Assembly (NCBI GenBank): GCA_037445895.1
Contig: JBBIJO010000004.1
Location: 62,001-126,000 of the forward strand
Reading direction: 5' to 3'
Length of the DNA: 64,000 nt
DNA from: JBBIJO01 sp037445895
Lineage (GTDB): Bacteria > Bacteroidota > Ignavibacteria > Kapaibacteriales > UBA2268
Shown: positions 6,745 to 16,085 of the stretch, in pieces
Numbering within the stretch: position 1 is the stretch's first letter
How the letters are laid out: each line of letters starts with the position of its first letter
The notes under the pieces: generated by a model
Told to the model about the DNA's origin: nothing
What the model saw: the letters and a program-made list of their open reading frames with translations, nothing else
The model's database searches: none
Position numbers and translations under genes: made by a program

Positions 6745-9237
6745 TCAAATACGAATTTTTTTATCTTTACGATACGAAAAAAATATTCCCGACCCAATCA
6801 AAAGGAATGTAACAACGTTGCCGGCAATCGATAATGTTCGCCCGAGTTCAAATTTATCAGAATGATATTTAAACTCAATGATGTGTTTCCCTTGTGGGAC
6901 AACGATTGCGCGAAAAGCATAGTTTGCCTTGATAATTTCTGTTTCCTTGCCATCGATATATGCTTTCCAAGCGGGGGGATAATATACCTCCGAAAGAAAC
7001 AGAATATGGTTTCCCGAGGCTTCGGCTTCTAATTGTAAATATTCGTGTTGTTTTGCAAGAAACTTTACCTTTGAATTGGTATCGGGAGGAGTCAACTGGA
7101 CGCTTATTGGCTTTTCAACAAAGACCGTATCGAGCGGATTAAAATCGCCTTTTTTAAGATGATACAAGATATCAATAGGCTTTGCAACAACAGTGGTCTT
7201 GGCGTAAAAGGCGCGCTCGAGCATTCCATAATTAGGATAAACAAAAGCAGCAACCCGTTGGCTTTGGTAGATTGGTTCGACGCCTTCGAATTTTCGATTG
7301 AAGACGAGATATTTAACGTTCAATAAGTTCCAAAGGAAAGGATTATAGAGTTGCGAAGTCGAGCCTGCCATCCCTTCAATGTTTGCAACGTCCATTAAAT
7401 CTTGGTAAACTCGTAATTTTGCTGCATGATAGCCATTTACATTTTCGACGAGATAGTATGCAGTCATATTGGCTGGAGTTACCGAAAAATCGGCAATTCT
7501 AAAAATTGATTTGTCTTGCTTGATGAAATTATATACATCTTCTCGTTCGGAAAAGACCTCCTTGAAGCTCTGCTCTTTTGAATATTCCATTCTTCTGACG
7601 TCAACGCGAAATAAGTCTATTATTGTAATTATTGCAATTATTGAAAAGAATGTCCCATACTTAACTTTTTTGTTGATATAGAGAACAGCAAGCGTTCCGC
7701 CGGCAAGGAGAAATATCGCATTCAAATACCAATCCTCTAATGTATTTTTCCAAACGAATTCCTGCAACTCGAACACTACATCTTGTCCATAAGCTTTTGC
7801 AATTTGCTTGAAAACCTCCGAAGAACCGACAGCCGAAAGATATGTCGTTTTAAATACCGCAGAAAAAATAAAAGCAAAAAACAGGAAAAGGAAAGGAATG
7901 AAAATTAGCCAGAAAGTTGTTCGGCGCCGGACGCCTTCGTCATACATCTTTTTCAATGCCCAAAAGCCATAAGCAGAAAGTATAGGAACAGTAAAATGCA
8001 CTAATATTAATGCCATCGAGGGAGCACGAAACTTACTAAACGAAGGAAAATAGTTGTAGAATAGATTATAAAGAAAAGGGAGATTTTTGCCGAATGAAAG
8101 AAAGACCCCAACAATGAGAATAGTAAAAAGCGATTGAACAAAGATATCTTTGCGAAAATAAATCAAACCAAGAATTGCTAACCCGATGACCAAAATTCCC
8201 ATATACGGGGGTGAATCCTCGGACTCTTTTTGGCCCCAATAAGTGGAAATCATTGACTCGCGATAGTCCCGAACTCCAAAACCAAAGTAACTCGGGACAA
8301 AAAATGTCCAAAGTTCTTCGGGACTATACGACCACATAGTTGCATAATCGTAGTCGCTTTGGTTTTGCTTTTGATTTTTGTCTTTGTGGACTTTCTCTAT
8401 TGGTGCTGAACCTCGCACCGAGTATGGAGCATATTCTAAAGTCGAAAGGTAACGGTCGGCAGACATCGAAAATGCAAGAATATAAGCAATAGCCAAAAGG
8501 ATTGCCGAGCGAAGTGTTTGCAATGGCTTATCTTTTTTGATTATTTTTGCTATAATGTCGTAAATCAAATATATCGCAAATGCAAGCCCACCATAGAAAA
8601 TCATCTGTAAATGATTCCCGATAAACATTATTGCAATCGAAACGACTAAAAGTCCAAAATGCAAGAGATTGAAACGTTCCTTCAACTTTTCGACAAAAAG
8701 AAATACAAAAGGAAACATCGCAACTACAATGGGTTTTGTATTATGCCCAATCATTACCCAAGTGATTACATAAGTTGAAAAGATTGCAACAACAGAAGCA
8801 AAAAGCGAGACCGTTTTAGTAAATTTTTTGTAGAGTAACAGCCAATAAATTCCACACCCATAGAGGATGTAGAAAAATAGAACGCGGGCAACGTCGCTAC
8901 CGAAGATTTGCCCAAAAACAACGGAAATGTTGATGAAAATTTCTGCGACGACGTCCCACAACCTATTTCCGGTAACCAACAAAGAAGCATAGGAAGGCAT
9001 TCCACTAAAGATAAGCGGGACCCATTGCGGGAATCTTCCTTCGCGGCTTGCCTCCTCGAGATACGGTTTAAATGACCACGAGGCAAGATTATCGAAATCG
9101 ACGAAACCGCCGCTGGTTATCGCACCCCAGAAAAACACAATTACAACAACAGCAATCGATAGTATTGCTATCCAATTCTGATAGCGCGAAGGTATTAGTT
9201 CTTTTGTGGCAACCTGCTTTTGCTTTTGTTTTGCCAT
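6745..9237 (-). CDS. YfhO family integral membrane protein
   Basis: 830 residues with a dozen or so hydrophobic segments between residues 20 and 520, and a last one near 800. The periplasmic C-terminal part AWKAYIDGKETEI ... VVPQGKHIIEFKYHS before the last segment is typical of YfhO-type proteins, which resemble GT-C glycosyltransferases and in Firmicutes help glycosylate lipoteichoic acid. In Gram-negative FCB bacteria the acceptor is unknown; transfer of a sugar from a polyprenyl phosphate donor to an envelope glycan is inference. Monocistronic, divergent from fmt (67-base gap). Confidence 0.85.
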   Translation of the reverse strand: MAKQKQKQVATKELIPSRYQNWIAILSIAVVVIVFFWGAITSGGFVDFDNLASWSFKPYLEEASREGRFPQWVPLIFSGMPSYASLLVTGNRLWDVVAEIFINISVVFGQIFGSDVARVLFFYILYGCGIYWLLLYKKFTKTVSLFASVVAIFSTYVITWVMIGHNTKPIVVAMFPFVFLFVEKLKERFNLLHFGLLVVSIAIMFIGNHLQMIFYGGLAFAIYLIYDIIAKIIKKDKPLQTLRSAILLAIAYILAFSMSADRYLSTLEYAPYSVRGSAPIEKVHKDKNQKQNQSDYDYATMWSYSPEELWTFFVPSYFGFGVRDYRESMISTYWGQKESEDSPPYMGILVIGLAILGLIYFRKDIFVQSLFTILIVGVFLSFGKNLPFLYNLFYNYFPSFSKFRAPSMALILVHFTVPILSAYGFWALKKMYDEGVRRRTTFWLIFIPFLFLFFAFIFSAVFKTTYLSAVGSSEVFKQIAKAYGQDVVFELQEFVWKNTLEDWYLNAIFLLAGGTLAVLYINKKVKYGTFFSIIAIITIIDLFRVDVRRMEYSKEQSFKEVFSEREDVYNFIKQDKSIFRIADFSVTPANMTAYYLVENVNGYHAAKLRVYQDLMDVANIEGMAGSTSQLYNPFLWNLLNVKYLVFNRKFEGVEPIYQSQRVAAFVYPNYGMLERAFYAKTTVVAKPIDILYHLKKGDFNPLDTVFVEKPISVQLTPPDTNSKVKFLAKQHEYLQLEAEASGNHILFLSEVYYPPAWKAYIDGKETEIIKANYAFRAIVVPQGKHIIEFKYHSDKFELGRTLSIAGNVVTFLLIGSGIFFSYRKDKKIRI

Positions 9238-9304
9238 ATTTTCCTCAAAAGTATTACATTAATTTTTATATTTTTGCAAAATATAATTTTTTCTTTAAAA
9301 GTTT

Positions 9305-10237
9305 ATGCAAACGGACAATAAAAATGCAAGAATTGTTTTTATGGGGACTCCGGAATTTGCTGTTCCTACACTTGAATTATTGTATGTTGAATTTGGTGTT
9401 GTTGCCGTTGTAACTCTTCCCGATAAACCACAGGGTCGAGGTCTGCGTCCCGAACCAACCCCTGTGAAAATCGTAGCAGATAGGATGGGAATCCCAACAC
9501 TGCAGCCGGAAAGTTTAAAAAGCGATGATTTTGTTTCTGAACTTGCAAAGTTTGAACCCGAAATTATAGTTGTGGTAGCATTTAAGATTTTACCGCCAAA
9601 GGTTTTCAATCTTGCGAAAATTGCGAGTTTCAATGTGCATCCAAGTTTGTTGCCTAAGTATCGAGGACCGGCTCCGATTAACTGGACAATCATTAATGGG
9701 GAACGAGTAACTGGAATTACTACTTTCGTTTTGCAAGAAGAGGTAGATGCTGGGAATATAATTTTGCAGAAGAAATTCGAGGTTCCCGAAGATTTTACTG
9801 CGGGCGATTTGATGGATTTTCTTGCTCCCAAATGTGCAGAAGTAGCAGTCGAAACCTGCCGACTTTTGCTTTCCGGTAATTTCAATCTTTCGAAACAAGA
9901 CAACAGCCAAGCGACAAAAGCCCCTAAGATTTTTCCCGAACAATGCAAAATCGATTGGAACAAAGACCCTATAAATCTTCGTAATTTTATTCACGGTGTT
10001 TCGCCGATTCCTGGTGCTTGGTGTATTTTCGAAGGAAAGCGAATGAAAATTTTTCGATGCTACGCCGAAGAACTATCCCACAATTATGCGTTTGGCAGCA
10101 TCCATAATATCGGAGGAAAGTTAGCTTTCGCCTGTAACAAAGGTTTAATTATACCGACGGAATTAATAATCGAAGGAAAGAAAAAAATGGATGAACTTGA
10201 ATTTTTCAACGGTTATGCTCATCGTTTTGGTGGTTGA
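9305..10237 (+). CDS. fmt: Methionyl-tRNA formyltransferase
   Basis: 310 residues. Rossmann-like N-terminal domain beginning RIVFMGTPEFAVPTL, the formyl-folate active site N110-V-H112 followed by PSLLPKYRGPAPINW, and the catalytic aspartate in LQEEVDAGNI. The C-terminal tRNA-binding domain covers roughly 205-310. It formylates initiator Met-tRNA with 10-formyl-tetrahydrofolate in the cytosol. ATG at 9305. Its 3' end overlaps by 19 bases the convergent small lipoprotein gene, which is unusual but consistent with the tight packing here. Confidence 0.96.
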   Translation: MQTDNKNARIVFMGTPEFAVPTLELLYVEFGVVAVVTLPDKPQGRGLRPEPTPVKIVADRMGIPTLQPESLKSDDFVSELAKFEPEIIVVVAFKILPPKVFNLAKIASFNVHPSLLPKYRGPAPINWTIINGERVTGITTFVLQEEVDAGNIILQKKFEVPEDFTAGDLMDFLAPKCAEVAVETCRLLLSGNFNLSKQDNSQATKAPKIFPEQCKIDWNKDPINLRNFIHGVSPIPGAWCIFEGKRMKIFRCYAEELSHNYAFGSIHNIGGKLAFACNKGLIIPTELIIEGKKKMDELEFFNGYAHRFGG

Positions 10238-10563
10238 GCAAGCTCTTTTTTCTTAGCCTCTATAACTTCGTTCAATGCTTGTTTTTTGATTGTATCCATC
10301 ATTTCGGCAAACCTGTGTGCATCTTTGTTTTTCAACTCCCAAAATAGTTTCAGAAAACTTCGAAGGGTATACCCTTTCTCGTTTAAAATTTGAGTAACTT
10401 TTTTATTTGCTCGAACCGAGTCGTCGATTGTATAGCGGGCGAGAAGAATTTCTTTGTAAATAGACATAAATTCTCTTTCATTGCTGGTAAATTTGTCTTT
10501 ACTACATCCCGAATATATTATACTTCCAACAATGATAATGATGAGTCCCCAATATTTTCTCAT
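10219..10563 (-). CDS. Small lipoprotein, DUF4296-like helical
   Basis: 114 residues when started at the ATG at 10563-10561, which gives a clean lipoprotein signal MRKYWGLIIIIVGSIIYSGC; an upstream extension of the frame would destroy that signal. The mature part is helical (FMSIYKEILLARYTIDDS, GYTLRSFLKLFWELKN) and resembles the DUF4296 lipoproteins of Bacteroidetes in size and rhythm; this is a guess. It starts one base after the stop of the MlaF-type ATPase gene, so it may be an envelope component of the same system. The 3' end overlaps fmt by 19 bases. Confidence 0.75.
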   Translation of the reverse strand: MRKYWGLIIIIVGSIIYSGCSKDKFTSNEREFMSIYKEILLARYTIDDSVRANKKVTQILNEKGYTLRSFLKLFWELKNKDAHRFAEMMDTIKKQALNEVIEAKKKELAQPPKR

Positions 10564-10564
10564 T

Positions 10565-11311
10565 TTAAACAGCCACTCTATTGAAAAAATTATATACGAT
10601 TTTGTTCTCTTTGTAGTCCACAAGTTCTTGCGGTGTTCCCGTAGCAATGATAGTTTTTGTGTCTTTGTCGAGCATAATTATATTATCGGCAATTGTCATT
10701 ATGCTCGCTAAATCGTGGGTAACAACAACCATAGTAGTTCCTATCCTGCGATTCAGATTAATAATGAGATAGTCGAGCGAGGCAGCAGACAAAGGGTCTA
10801 ACCCCGAAGAAGGCTCGTCGAAACAAAGTATAGGAGGGTCTAGTGCCAAAGCACGAGCGATTCCAGCGCGTTTACGCATACCCCCGCTAAGTTCCGATGG
10901 ATAAAGATTTTCGCTGCCCCCAAGGTGCACTAACTCCAGTTTGAATTTAATGATTTGTTCAATACGTTCGTTGCTCAATCGAGTATATGTTTTCAGTAGT
11001 AATTCAATGTTTTCTGCTACTGTCATCGAAGCAAGCAAGCCCCCCGATTGGAACAGCACCCCAAATTTGCGAAGGATTTTTTCCCGATTGGATTCGGTTG
11101 CTGCTGTCAATTCTTCGCCTTCAATGAAAATTTGCCCCGTTGTTGGTTGTTCAAGTCCAATTAATTGACGTAAAAGGGTTGTTTTCCCACAGCCGCTACC
11201 TCCGACAATGACAAAAACCTCGCCGCGCCGGACATCGAAATTTATGTCCCGCAAAATTGTGTTGTTCCCATAAACGACGGATAAATTCCTAACGCTGATA
11301 ATCGTATCCAT
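10565..11311 (-). CDS. ABC transporter ATP-binding protein, MlaF type
   Basis: 248 residues. Walker A GGSGCGKTT, Q-loop in LFQSGGLLASMTVAENI, signature LSGGMRKRAGIARALALDP, Walker B ILCFDEPSSGLDP, and the H-switch VVTHD. The SGGMRKRAGIARAL signature and SGGLLASMTVAEN are hallmarks of MlaF-like ATPases that drive lipid transport between inner and outer membrane. No MlaE permease or MlaD substrate-binding protein gene is next to it; they would have to be elsewhere. It starts directly at the end of murQ (no gap) and is followed after one base by a lipoprotein gene, so the three form a cluster. Confidence 0.92.
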   Translation of the reverse strand: MDTIISVRNLSVVYGNNTILRDINFDVRRGEVFVIVGGSGCGKTTLLRQLIGLEQPTTGQIFIEGEELTAATESNREKILRKFGVLFQSGGLLASMTVAENIELLLKTYTRLSNERIEQIIKFKLELVHLGGSENLYPSELSGGMRKRAGIARALALDPPILCFDEPSSGLDPLSAASLDYLIINLNRRIGTTMVVVTHDLASIMTIADNIIMLDKDTKTIIATGTPQELVDYKENKIVYNFFNRVAV

Positions 11312-12247
11312 TTATTTTGGTTTCTTAGCTTTTTCAATTGCAATTTTAACGAATCCATTGGATTTGTTCAACAGTTCAATCGCTTCGGTTTTCCCCACAT
11401 TGGCAATAAGCATAACAAGAGCAACTTTGACTTTCCAATCTGCTTCGCTGAGTGTTTCGACAGCTCTTTGATAATCGACACCGGCAAGTTCCATAACTAT
11501 TTTCTTTGCCCGTTCACGGAGTTTGTTGTTTGTCATCTGTAAATCAATCATAATGTTTCCATAAGTTTTTCCAAGTTTTATCATAGTTGCCGTCGAAATC
11601 ATATTCAAGACAAGTTTTTGTGCGGTGCCACTCTTCATACGGGTAGAACCTGCGATGACTTCTGGACCAACGACAGGACAAATATAAATGTCTGCATCGA
11701 CTCCAAGCTCCTTAACTTTTTCCACAGGAGAAGTAGAAATGAAAATAGTCGATACCCCAAGGCGTCGAGCTTCGGCAAGAGCCCCCTTAACAAAAGGAGT
11801 TCTGCCGGAGGCAGCAATTCCACACACCACGTCGGGAGGGGCAATACCATATTTAGCAACTTCTTTGGTTCCGTTTTCCTCGCTGTCTTCGGCTCCCTCT
11901 TGGGCAACGAAGACTGCATCGCGTCCCCCGGCAATGATACCCTGGACCATTGAAGGATGAGTTCCAAAAGTAGGAGGGCATTCGGCGGCATCGACGATTC
12001 CCAGTCGTCCGCTAGTTCCCGCTCCAATATAAAAGAGTCGCCCCCCGCGACGCAAACCCTCTGTTACAATTTCGACTGCACGAGCAATATCCGGTATTAC
12101 GCTTTCGACGGCGATTGGAACGAGTTTGTCTTCGTTGTTAATTAATCGGAGTATTTTTTCGGTTGTAGCAATATCGATATTTAGTGTATTTGGATTGTTT
12201 TGCTCGGTTACTAACGAGGATATTTCGTCGAATAAATCATTTCCCAT
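11312..12247 (-). CDS. murQ: N-acetylmuramic acid 6-phosphate etherase
   Basis: 311 residues, SIS-domain protein. Seen: FYIGAGTSGRLGIVDAAECP with the catalytic glutamate in AAECPPT, the second one in AQEGAEDSEENG, and the sugar-binding VIAGSTRMKSGTAQKL. MurQ cleaves the lactyl ether of MurNAc-6-P to give GlcNAc-6-P and D-lactate in cell wall recycling. No murP or anmK is adjacent. First gene of the reverse-strand cluster murQ-mlaF-lipoprotein. ATG at 12247-12245. Confidence 0.96.
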   Translation of the reverse strand: MGNDLFDEISSLVTEQNNPNTLNIDIATTEKILRLINNEDKLVPIAVESVIPDIARAVEIVTEGLRRGGRLFYIGAGTSGRLGIVDAAECPPTFGTHPSMVQGIIAGGRDAVFVAQEGAEDSEENGTKEVAKYGIAPPDVVCGIAASGRTPFVKGALAEARRLGVSTIFISTSPVEKVKELGVDADIYICPVVGPEVIAGSTRMKSGTAQKLVLNMISTATMIKLGKTYGNIMIDLQMTNNKLRERAKKIVMELAGVDYQRAVETLSEADWKVKVALVMLIANVGKTEAIELLNKSNGFVKIAIEKAKKPK

Positions 12248-12575
12248 AGTTACATCGATAAAAAGGCAAAAATAAATAAAAAATTACATTTTTCGAGAAA
12301 ATCTGCTAATTGAGCAAACATATCGTTCCTATTTGAGAAAATTAGTTATGAGGAGCATCGGCTTTCCCGCTCCGCTCTTTCGATGTTGTAAAAATCAATG
12401 AGGAAGATTCGGTGAAAAAACTTAAAATATGTGGTTCTACCCAAGCTGTTACCAATGCAACAGAACAACTATGGAACAATAAAAAGTCGGCATGAGATAA
12501 TTATAGGAAACACGATTACTTCAACTTGTCTAAAAGTTCTCCTTAACTATTCGATTTTTTTATCTACAATCAGAA
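12248..12575. other. Intergenic region, no gene supported
   Basis: 328 bases between the stop of the nucleoside transporter gene and the start of murQ, both on the reverse strand. The murQ promoter must lie here. A few short forward frames (17-27 codons) exist, without any support. CATCG and CGATG (about 12357-12385) could form a weak stem. Nothing recognisable. Confidence 0.6.
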
Positions 12576-13823
12576 TCAAATAATTATGCCTGCTATGGAT
12601 GCGGTTAGAAGATTTGCCAAAGCTCCGACGAGCATTGCCTTGAAGCCCAGTTGAACAATTTCGATGCGACGGTCGGGAACAAGAGCTCCCAATCCACCAA
12701 TTTGAATGGCAATAGAACCAAGGTTAGCAAAACCACAAAGCGCAAAAGAAGATAAATCAATAGTTCTTTGTGAAAGCGCTCCACTTTGGATTAAATTGGA
12801 CAAATCTGCATAGGCAATAAATTCATTGATACTGATTTTTGTTCCCAGCAAACTTGCAAAAGTCTTTGCTTCGTTTGGTGGAATCCCAACAAGATAAGCA
12901 AAAGGCAAGAATATGTAGCCGAAGATTTCCCTCAGACTCGATGGAAAGTAAACCCCAAGCGGTTCTAACCAATTGTGGAGCAATACAAATCCTGCATCTA
13001 CGAAGGCAATTAAAGCGATGAAAGCAATCAACATCGCAATAATATTAATTGAAAGTTTCATCCCATCGCTCGCACCGCGAGTAATAGCGTCGAGCAAGTT
13101 CTTTGTTTCCGGGATTGAAATGTGTTTGACTTCCCTAATATTTTTCACCGAACTTTTTGGTTCGATAACAACTTTCGACAGCATAAGACTACCCGGAGCC
13201 GAAATCAAACTTGCTGTTATCAAAATCACGGGTGAAATTCCCATTTGGATATATGCTGCCATAACGCCCCCTGCAATAGTTGCAAATCCACCACACATTA
13301 TCGAAAACAATTCGGAGCGAGTAGCATTGCTCAAGTAATGCCGAACGAGAAGTGGTGCTTCGGTTTGTCCCAAGAACACATTACTAGCTGCCGAAAGCGA
13401 TTCAATCCCGCTTGTCCCCATTGTTTTTGCCATAATCCAAGCCATTGAATATACAACACGCTGAATAATGCCATAACGGTAAAGAATCGAAACAAAAGCG
13501 GAAAAGAAAATAATAGTAGCAGAGATTATGATTGCAATTTGGTATCCAAAAATATTACGATGTTCTGGTTTTGCAATATTTCCAAAAACGAATTCGGCTC
13601 CTTTTTGGCTAAAATTCAAAAATTCGGCAATACAATTGCCAATCCATCTGAATGTGGAAACCCCAAAAGGAACATAGAGAACAATAAATGCGAGAATAAA
13701 TTGTATAGCGAAGCCCCAAACAACAACACGAATAGGAAATTTTTTCTTGTTTTCCGAAAGCAACCATACAAGGAGAAAAATTACAATAATACCCCCAACA
13801 CATAGAACTCTTTGAAGAGCCAT
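12576..13823 (-). CDS. Concentrative nucleoside transporter (CNT/NupC family)
   Basis: 415 residues from the ATG at 13823-13821, which gives the usual CNT start MALQRVLCVGGIIV and leaves a 13-base gap after glmS; a longer start would overlap glmS. Many membrane segments. Family motif FLGQTEAPLLVRHYL near the middle and the C-terminal FALCGFANLGSIAIQIGG are typical of CNT proteins that import nucleosides with Na+ or H+. The ion cannot be told from the sequence by eye. Placed right after glmS on the same strand, with which it is likely transcribed. Confidence 0.94.
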   Translation of the reverse strand: MALQRVLCVGGIIVIFLLVWLLSENKKKFPIRVVVWGFAIQFILAFIVLYVPFGVSTFRWIGNCIAEFLNFSQKGAEFVFGNIAKPEHRNIFGYQIAIIISATIIFFSAFVSILYRYGIIQRVVYSMAWIMAKTMGTSGIESLSAASNVFLGQTEAPLLVRHYLSNATRSELFSIMCGGFATIAGGVMAAYIQMGISPVILITASLISAPGSLMLSKVVIEPKSSVKNIREVKHISIPETKNLLDAITRGASDGMKLSINIIAMLIAFIALIAFVDAGFVLLHNWLEPLGVYFPSSLREIFGYIFLPFAYLVGIPPNEAKTFASLLGTKISINEFIAYADLSNLIQSGALSQRTIDLSSFALCGFANLGSIAIQIGGLGALVPDRRIEIVQLGFKAMLVGALANLLTASIAGIII

Positions 13824-13836
13824 ATAATCAGCAGAT

Positions 13837-15669
13837 TTATTCAACTGTAACGCTTTTTGCAAGATTACGTGGTTGGTCCACGTTGCAACCTAATTCGACA
13901 GCAATGTAGTAAGCCAATAATTGTAAGGGAATTACTGTTAATATTGGTGTTAGCATTGGTAAAGTTTCGGGCACATAAATCACCCTTTCCGCAAAGTTTT
14001 GAATTGTTGTGTCGTTTTCAGTTGCAATTGCAATAACTCTACCTTTGCGTGAACGAACCTCTTCGATATTCGAAAGGACTTTTTCGTAGATTTCATCTTT
14101 TGGAGCAATAAAGACCACGGGCATATTTTTGTCGATGAGAGCAATCGGACCGTGTTTCATTTCGGCAGAAGGGTAACCTTCGGCATGAATATATGATATT
14201 TCCTTTAGTTTCAGCGCACCTTCTAAAGCCACTGGGAAGTTAAATCCTCGACCTAAATATAGGAAATTGCGAGAATAAGAAAACTCTTTTGCAATTTTTT
14301 GTATTTCCGGTGCTTTGTCGAGGATACGTTCTACTTTTTCGGGTAGTTCTTGAATTGCTCGGGTGATTTGAATCCCTTCGATTGCAGAAAGCTTCCGCAT
14401 TCGTCCAATAAGGAGAGAAATTAGCGACAACACGACGAGTTGCGAAGTGAATGCTTTAGTCGATGCAACACCAATTTCCGGGCCAGCGTGGATATATACC
14501 CCGGCGTTTGTTTCCCGTGCAATTGAACTACCTACAACATTGACAATTCCAAGAACGGTGGCGTTTTTTTGTTTTGCTTCTTGAACCGCTGCAAGAGTAT
14601 CGGCAGTTTCTCCACTTTGCGAAATTGCAAATACGACATCATTGTCGCGGATAATTGGATTCCGATAGCGGAACTCCGATGCGTATTCGACTTCTACTGG
14701 AATACCACAAAGGTTTTCAATCATATACTCACCAACTAAACCAGCGTGCCACGAGGTTCCACACCCACTAATGATGATTCTATCTGCGTTACGTAGCTTA
14801 TCTAATGCGGGAAGCAATCCCCCGAGACGTGCTTCGCCTTCTTTGACTAAAAGTCGCCCGCGGCAAGCATCTCGGATAGTTTGTGGTTGTTCGAAAATTT
14901 CTTTCAACATAAAATGTTCGAATCCACCCTTTTCGATTTTGCTTAAGTCGAAGTCAACAAGATAAATTTTGTTATTAGTTAATACATTATCAATTGTTTT
15001 GGTGCTATAGCTGTCGCGAGAAATAGTAACGAGTTCGTTATCGGAAAGGTAAATAACTTGCCGAGTGTGTTGAATAATCGCCGATGCGTCGGAAGCAACA
15101 ATATATTCGCTCTCGCCAATACCAAATATCATCGGGCTACCGCGCCGGGCAGCAATAATTTTATCGGGTTCATAAGTCGAAAGGACAGCAATTCCAAAGG
15201 TTCCTTGAACTTCGGAAAGTGCGTAACGGACTGCCTTTTCCAAGTCGCTAAACTGTTTGTAGAAGTATCCAATCAACACAGCAAGAACCTCGGTATCGGT
15301 TGCGGAAATAAAGTTGTATCCTCTTTCAATCAACATTTGTTTCAAAGTTGCGTAATTTTCGATAATACCGTTATGAACAATCGAAATGTTATTGGAGTTG
15401 TCGTGGTGGGGGTGGGCGTTGATGTCGCTTGGTTCGCCGTGCGTTGCCCAACGTGTGTGGGCAATCCCAATTGTCGAATTAAATCTGTGTCCATTCAACG
15501 AGTTTATCAAATCGGCGACTTTCCCTTGCCTTTTAAAGGTTATAATTTGGTTATCTTCGATAATTGAAATGCCTGCGGAATCGTAACCTCGATATTCGAG
15601 ACGTTGCAGCCCATTTATCAATACATTAGTTGCGTTACTTTTTCCGATATATCCAATTATTCCACACAT
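13837..15669 (-). CDS. glmS: Glutamine--fructose-6-phosphate aminotransferase
   Basis: 610 residues, normal length. The mature N-terminus MCGIIGYIG carries the nucleophile C2 of the class II glutaminase domain (residues 1-240, with RLEYRGYDSAG and HTRWATHG). Two SIS isomerase domains follow (SGCGTSWHAG, ISQSGETADTL, and the end DQPRNLAKSVTVE). It makes glucosamine-6-phosphate for peptidoglycan and LPS. No glmS ribozyme-like leader was recognised upstream. It precedes the nucleoside transporter gene. Confidence 0.98.
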   Translation of the reverse strand: MCGIIGYIGKSNATNVLINGLQRLEYRGYDSAGISIIEDNQIITFKRQGKVADLINSLNGHRFNSTIGIAHTRWATHGEPSDINAHPHHDNSNNISIVHNGIIENYATLKQMLIERGYNFISATDTEVLAVLIGYFYKQFSDLEKAVRYALSEVQGTFGIAVLSTYEPDKIIAARRGSPMIFGIGESEYIVASDASAIIQHTRQVIYLSDNELVTISRDSYSTKTIDNVLTNNKIYLVDFDLSKIEKGGFEHFMLKEIFEQPQTIRDACRGRLLVKEGEARLGGLLPALDKLRNADRIIISGCGTSWHAGLVGEYMIENLCGIPVEVEYASEFRYRNPIIRDNDVVFAISQSGETADTLAAVQEAKQKNATVLGIVNVVGSSIARETNAGVYIHAGPEIGVASTKAFTSQLVVLSLISLLIGRMRKLSAIEGIQITRAIQELPEKVERILDKAPEIQKIAKEFSYSRNFLYLGRGFNFPVALEGALKLKEISYIHAEGYPSAEMKHGPIALIDKNMPVVFIAPKDEIYEKVLSNIEEVRSRKGRVIAIATENDTTIQNFAERVIYVPETLPMLTPILTVIPLQLLAYYIAVELGCNVDQPRNLAKSVTVE

Positions 15670-16085
15670 CGCAATTATATATATTAATTTACAACTTCTT
15701 AATCACGGAAAACAAAATTAACGTAATTTTTGCTATTTTATTCTTAAAAGAGTAAGCCTTGTTTCGAAAGCGGTATTTTGGACAGAACGAAATGGCGAGG
15801 CAAATTGTGAGAACTAAGTATTTCGAGCCGTGTTTTCGAAATTTGCCTCGAAACAATAATGGAAAGATTAAACAATCGGTTCAAAAGTGAAAATCTACGT
15901 GTTGAAAGGGGAAACGGATTTGCTTTCGACCCACCAAAGGGCTGTAGGTGCTTATTCAAACATAGAAAGTAAACGATAGATTATCGCCACAGGCGTCAAA
16001 TTCGAACCAGAATCGCCGTTAAACTTTTTTATTTTAATTTTGTCAAACTAATTGAACGGAATGATTATTTTTATGAGTTACAAAA
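15670..16085. other. Intergenic region with an extended inverted repeat
   Basis: 416 bases between divergent glmS and the ECF sigma factor gene; both promoters should be here. It contains the inverted repeat at 15796-15850. A reverse-strand frame (15744-15959) covers the repeat but looks non-coding. Confidence 0.6.
15796..15850. repeat. Nested inverted repeat
   Basis: CGAGGCAAATT (15796-15806) and AATTTGCCTCG (15840-15850) are perfect 11-base complements. Between them ATTTCGA and TCGAAAT can form an inner stem. The word TTTCGAGGCAAATTT at 15839-15853 (reverse strand) also occurs in the leader of the DUF1059 genes (610-624, 1002-1016). It has no T-run typical of a terminator. Confidence 0.6.

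Noticed and set aside
15744..15959. Reverse-strand frame of 71 codons before the ECF gene
   Set aside because: It lies over the inverted repeat and has no protein-like domain or start context.
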